DNA from: Toxotes chatareus
Lineage: Eukaryota > Chordata > Actinopteri > Toxotidae
Direction of reading: 5' to 3'
Assembly: GCA_016801885.1 (NCBI GenBank)
Contig: CM028886.1
Location: forward strand, 901,001-965,000
DNA: 64,000 bases
This document shows positions 61,001 to 64,000 of this stretch, piece after piece. The number at the start of each line of letters is the position of its first letter. Position 1 is the first letter of the stretch. The notes under the pieces were generated by a model that saw only the letters and a program-made list of their open reading frames with translations, was not told where the DNA came from and did no database searches. The position numbers and the translations under genes are program-made.

Positions 61001-63399
61001 TACGGAGACCGAACCACCACCTTCTGGCTACGGGACAGTTTCTCAACAGGGGTCTACTGGTCTCTTTATCAAGTCCAAGTTAATATTTAAGTGAAGAAAG
61101 TGACAGAAAGCTAAATTAATGAAGGTTATCATCATACAGAATATGACTGAATTTATTAAAACACTGTCTGTGTAATCACAGTGTGTCGCAGCTCCTCTGC
61201 AAGTCCAACTATTTTAAAAACATGGAATAAGCCTAAAGATGTAGCTGGGTGAAAGGTACTGCGCACTACTGCGAGCTACTCGAACATGGGCCTTATTTTT
61301 GGCGTTTTGATTAGTAATAATTCCAATTTTAAGTTTATACTTTATATGGAGAGCACAGTGAAAGTGAGCACACCTTAACTGACAGCAGTAATCCCTCAGA
61401 GCACTGGAAAACCGCACACACCTACAGCAAACACAGGAAGTGGGTCTGTAAACAGCTCTGGTGCTAACGTTACTGTTCGTCTTCATTTTCTCTTTCAACT
61501 TTTCCTAAACTGTCGATTTGTTTTCAACCTGTGTCACTAACTTTTTCTGTGCTGTGACCACGACCGTAGATCTGATATTCACGCTGTGAGGACCGTGTTA
61601 TTATTACTGAGAGAAAAGACTGACTTTGAAAACAACTGTCCATTAATACCACTTCCTAAACTCTGGGAGTATGAGGCCTTCGAAGAACTCTGCAGGTCTG
61701 CAACCTGCACCGACAACCAACACCGATCACCACCTGAGGGTGGGGAAAGATATGAGGATGAAAGATAACTCAGAAGTGAGTAGCTATGGTTAAAGTCACG
61801 AATCCATGTGAAGCTGCCAATCCCAGTTCCAGCCGTAAAAATAAAAACAACAGAAGAGTATCAGGAGGCAGTAACCGACTTTTTCACCACTAGGGGGCGG
61901 CGGAAACAAAAACATTATCTCATCACCGTTTTGGTTGAACAGCTGATTATTTCCACACCCAGCAGTTACAGATCATCACGGTCCTTCATGGTGAGTGGTG
62001 TCTGAGTCCACCTGGTGAGCCTGAGTCCAGTGGTCCCTCTCTTTTAGCTCCAGGTTTGGTCTCTACCAGCTCCTGGCACCTTACCTGCTGAATGCTCCAC
62101 TGTGTTCACCAGTTCACAGACAGACAGAGGCTTTTTACAGCTGTTTCTCTGAAAACATCTGGCTGAACACGACGCTCTGAGAGCTGCAAGGTTCACCTCC
62201 ACCTCTGACTCCTTTCATGTTGTTTCATACATATACGTTATGAAAATATCTATTATACTGCAGACTGTATTTACCTGTGGTGTGGTGGTGGAAGTTGCCG
62301 TTGCCTCCCTGTGCATTGGCGGCATTGATGCCCAGCTGGGTAAGGGTGGAGGCCAGGTTCCCAGTGCTGCTCCCTCCGCTCAGAGAGGAGGATCCTGGGT
62401 AGCCAGGCTCATCCTGGTCCAGCGGCGTGGGCAGCGGGGAAGGAAAGTGGAGGCTGGACAGGTCGGGCAGCGAGCCGCCAGTGTTGAGAGCCGAGGGGAC
62501 CCCGTGAGCCGGCGTGGACGGCTGTTCCGGAGACGTAAAGATACTGGGGAGGGGGCAAGAGACACAGACGGGGTTAAGGACTTCCTGGGAAACGATGATT
62601 GAGATGTGACATGATTTACTAATTTCTGTAATAATATCACAGGCAGCAGTTTAATGTAACTTGCTGCTCCATCTAGTTGCAGTCACTCTAGTGACAGCAG
62701 ATCCATCGTCATTAAACATCTATCGTCTTCATTTTTACACACCAACACAGGCACGTTTCCACGCCTCCAAGTGTCGTCTGCACTACGATTCTCTTTGGTT
62801 CCAGGCTGAAGGTTTGATATTTGACACTGTTTGGTTTTCTGGCGGCTTTTGAGTTAAAGAAGAGAAACAAAAGCCACAGCAGCCGCAGAGGAACTGATTA
62901 CTGCCTGCAGGGACTCAGAAGTGAAAGAATCCCGTCTTTGACACAACTCTTTTTCAGGTCTAATCCAATTTCAGGCCACACCAGAGAAATCTGCAGAAGT
63001 GGTTATGACTTAATGCAATGTGTGATGTGCTGTATGAACAGTGTGTATGTTGTGTTGGACTCACTTGATGCCAGGAACTTCACAGGACTTGGGTCGGGAT
63101 GACAAGAGAGGCAACTAGAGACAGAAAAGCAAAATCAGTTTTTCCTTCATTTGATAAATTTAAGGTTAAATGTTACATTTTTGCAGAAGATGGATTAAAT
63201 GTTTTGGTTTTGTAGTTTGACAAATAACACACGTTCAATCAGACAGTGACATATTAATGCAAACCAGTTAAAGACAGGACATAATAAAGCAAAAATAAAT
63301 GTAATCTTTATGACTTTACCTTCTTGGTGTCCCAGGGTTTGAGCAGTTTCCCCTCGTCCAGCACGTTCTCCTCAATGGGAGGAACCGGATACGGGAACA
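55031..63399 (-). CDS. crtc2: CREB-regulated transcription coactivator 2, 3' nine exons (5' end outside the window)
   Basis: CRTC2 shuttles from cytoplasm to nucleus, binds CREB and boosts cAMP-responsive transcription, notably of gluconeogenic genes. Exons seen: 63399-63320, 63114-63065, 62543-62275, 59196-58727, 58544-58302, 58185-57982, 56406-56335, 55711-55507 and 55221-55031 (593 aa plus stop), all phase-consistent. Landmarks in order: FPYPVPPIEENVLDEGKLLK, RPKSCEVPGIN, the block LPDLSSLHFPSPLPTPLDQD, Ser/Leu/Gln tandem repeats (SLQSSLSNP type), SPTLSSITQGVPLDTSRLP, a Gln/His-rich stretch, NIILTGDSPPGLSKEIASAL and the transactivation end ADPAVEDSFRSDRLK. The Gly-Val-Pro-Leu-Asp-Thr and VE(D/E)SFRSDRL motifs, and the DENND4B neighbour, point to CRTC2 rather than CRTC1 or CRTC3. 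The N-terminal CREB-binding domain and the main SIK-site exons lie past the right edge. The intron 59197-62274 is the largest and holds no recognised exon. Confidence 0.92.
55959..56182 (-). mobile_element. tRNA-derived SINE in a crtc2 intron, with 12-bp target-site duplications
   Basis: The element spans 55971-56170 on the minus strand, flanked by cgattctcaggt at 55959-55970 and 56171-56182. The head has A box TAGCTCAGTTGG and B box GGTTTGAATCC, and the tail is GATAAGCGGCAGATGATGAT. It is the same family and orientation as the copy at 40203-40399. It lies in the intron between the exons at 56406-56335 and 55711-55507, inserted in the sense direction of crtc2. Confidence 0.92.
56704..56728. 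repeat. (CA)n microsatellite in a crtc2 intron
   Basis: About twelve AC units lie between the exons at 58185-57982 and 56406-56335. Confidence 0.92.
58935..59180 (-). repeat. crtc2: Coding tandem repeat in crtc2 (SLQSSLSNP-type units)
   Basis: Within the 470-bp exon the protein repeats a 7-12 residue motif about ten times (SLQSTLSNP, SLQSSLSNP, NIQSSLSSH, SLHSSLSNP, SLPSSLSSQ and others). The DNA repeats in step (plus strand: ctgagcgacga-tgcag type units). Human CRTC2 has a related but shorter SLQSSLSNP/NLQASLSSP stretch. Confidence 0.85.
60779..60810. repeat. (CT)n microsatellite
   Basis: About 15 CT units in the large crtc2 intron. Confidence 0.9.
60899..61050 (+). repeat. Degenerate interspersed-repeat copy in a crtc2 intron
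   Basis: The phrase 'cattagtcacttagctgagg' with ctttcatccagatttacaac, then 'gccccagggcactttggcag', matches a repeat found throughout teleost genomes (usual form: cattta-ca-tta-gctgacgcttttatccaa). It explains the 89-codon open frame at 60821-61090. Family named from memory only. Confidence 0.5.
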
Positions 63400-64000
63400 C
63401 TGACGGACAAAAGGATGCAGGTTTAATCTGAACATACATTTACATATACAAGTATTTAAGCTCCTTTATACAGAGTGTATGAGAAGGTCAGTTACTGGCT
63501 CAAATAAGATTCTGAGCTTGTGAACTGAAGTTCAGAAGAAACCATCTGGTTGTATATTCAATTCAATTCAATTTTATTTATATAGCTCACGTTTGTGAAT
63601 CATATGAAACTCAAAGTTCCCACAATGTGAGACCAACGTTACACACAGGCACACACTGAAGTTTCAAGAAGCTCAACATAAGACAACAACTTTAACTTAA
63701 ATGTGTGTGAAACATCGTGACTCAGTTTTATACTGAAATGTTCACAAAAGCAGCTTTTATATTCTGACTTTTCTCATTTTTCTCTACAAATACAACTCTC
63801 ACAGAGGTGTGTGTGTGTGTGTGTTTAAAGATTGAAAAGCTACAGGCTTTGAAATTCCTTATTCCTCAGAATGTTGCTGACTCCTGTTTGAGCCCACACA
63901 CGTTCTACCAAAGCTGGGACCATGAACAGAGTTAGCATAAAACACTTACACATATATGTCTGCCATGAATAACATGTCCACGAGACTTTGTTTGTTTCAG
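63400..64000. other. Intron of crtc2 upstream of the first exon seen
   Basis: I found no exon with CRTC family sequence here. A fragment of a common teleost repeat (ttcaattcaattttatttat) lies at 63557-63585 and a (GT)n run at 63810-63824. Confidence 0.6.

Noticed and set aside
60821..61090. 89-codon plus-strand open frame with a plausible-looking protein
   Set aside because: The centre is a degenerate copy of a high-copy teleost repeat inside a crtc2 intron.

Overview
The window is vertebrate nuclear DNA, almost certainly from a ray-finned (teleost) fish. It holds four multi-exon genes with GT-AG introns whose reconstructed proteins follow human ALDH5A1, KIAA0319, DENND4B and CRTC2, but with small introns, many CA microsatellites and two tRNA-derived SINEs. 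All exon models were assembled by hand from splice signals, reading phase and remembered family sequence. No alignment or transcript was available.

Layout. 1-1880: an AT-rich satellite with a unit of about 76 bp that runs off the left edge, followed by two copies of a SINE-tail-like motif and a CA repeat. 3186-8382 (+): complete aldh5a1 (10 coding exons, 513 aa). 8383-10759: intergenic space between convergent 3' ends. 10760-15956 (-): complete kiaa0319 (14 coding exons, 815 aa) with only two PKD repeats, and a likely non-coding first exon at 17149 to about 17330. 17331-21079: intergenic, probably including the dennd4b 3' UTR. 21080-36607 (-): complete dennd4b (28 coding exons, 1507 aa), with a 650-bp homopurine minisatellite abutting one acceptor. 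36608-55030: no protein-coding exon recognised. It contains the probable dennd4b upstream leader/intron, a SINE, a CpG-rich block near 47.6-48.2 kb, older repeat fossils and probably a long crtc2 3' UTR. 55031-63399 (-): the 3' nine exons of crtc2 (593 aa seen). Its N-terminal CREB-binding exons lie beyond the right edge.

The gene order joins two conserved neighbourhoods. ALDH5A1-KIAA0319 are neighbours on human 6p22, and DENND4B-CRTC2 are neighbours on human 1q21.3, each pair keeping its human order and orientation here. The four genes do not form one pathway: GABA catabolism in mitochondria, a neuronal adhesion-type membrane protein, a Rab guanine-nucleotide exchange factor and a CREB coactivator. 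I found no convincing new gene system. The most unusual items are the shortened KIAA0319 ectodomain, the giant AG-free pyrimidine tract in dennd4b, the satellite, and two SINE insertions with perfect target-site duplications.
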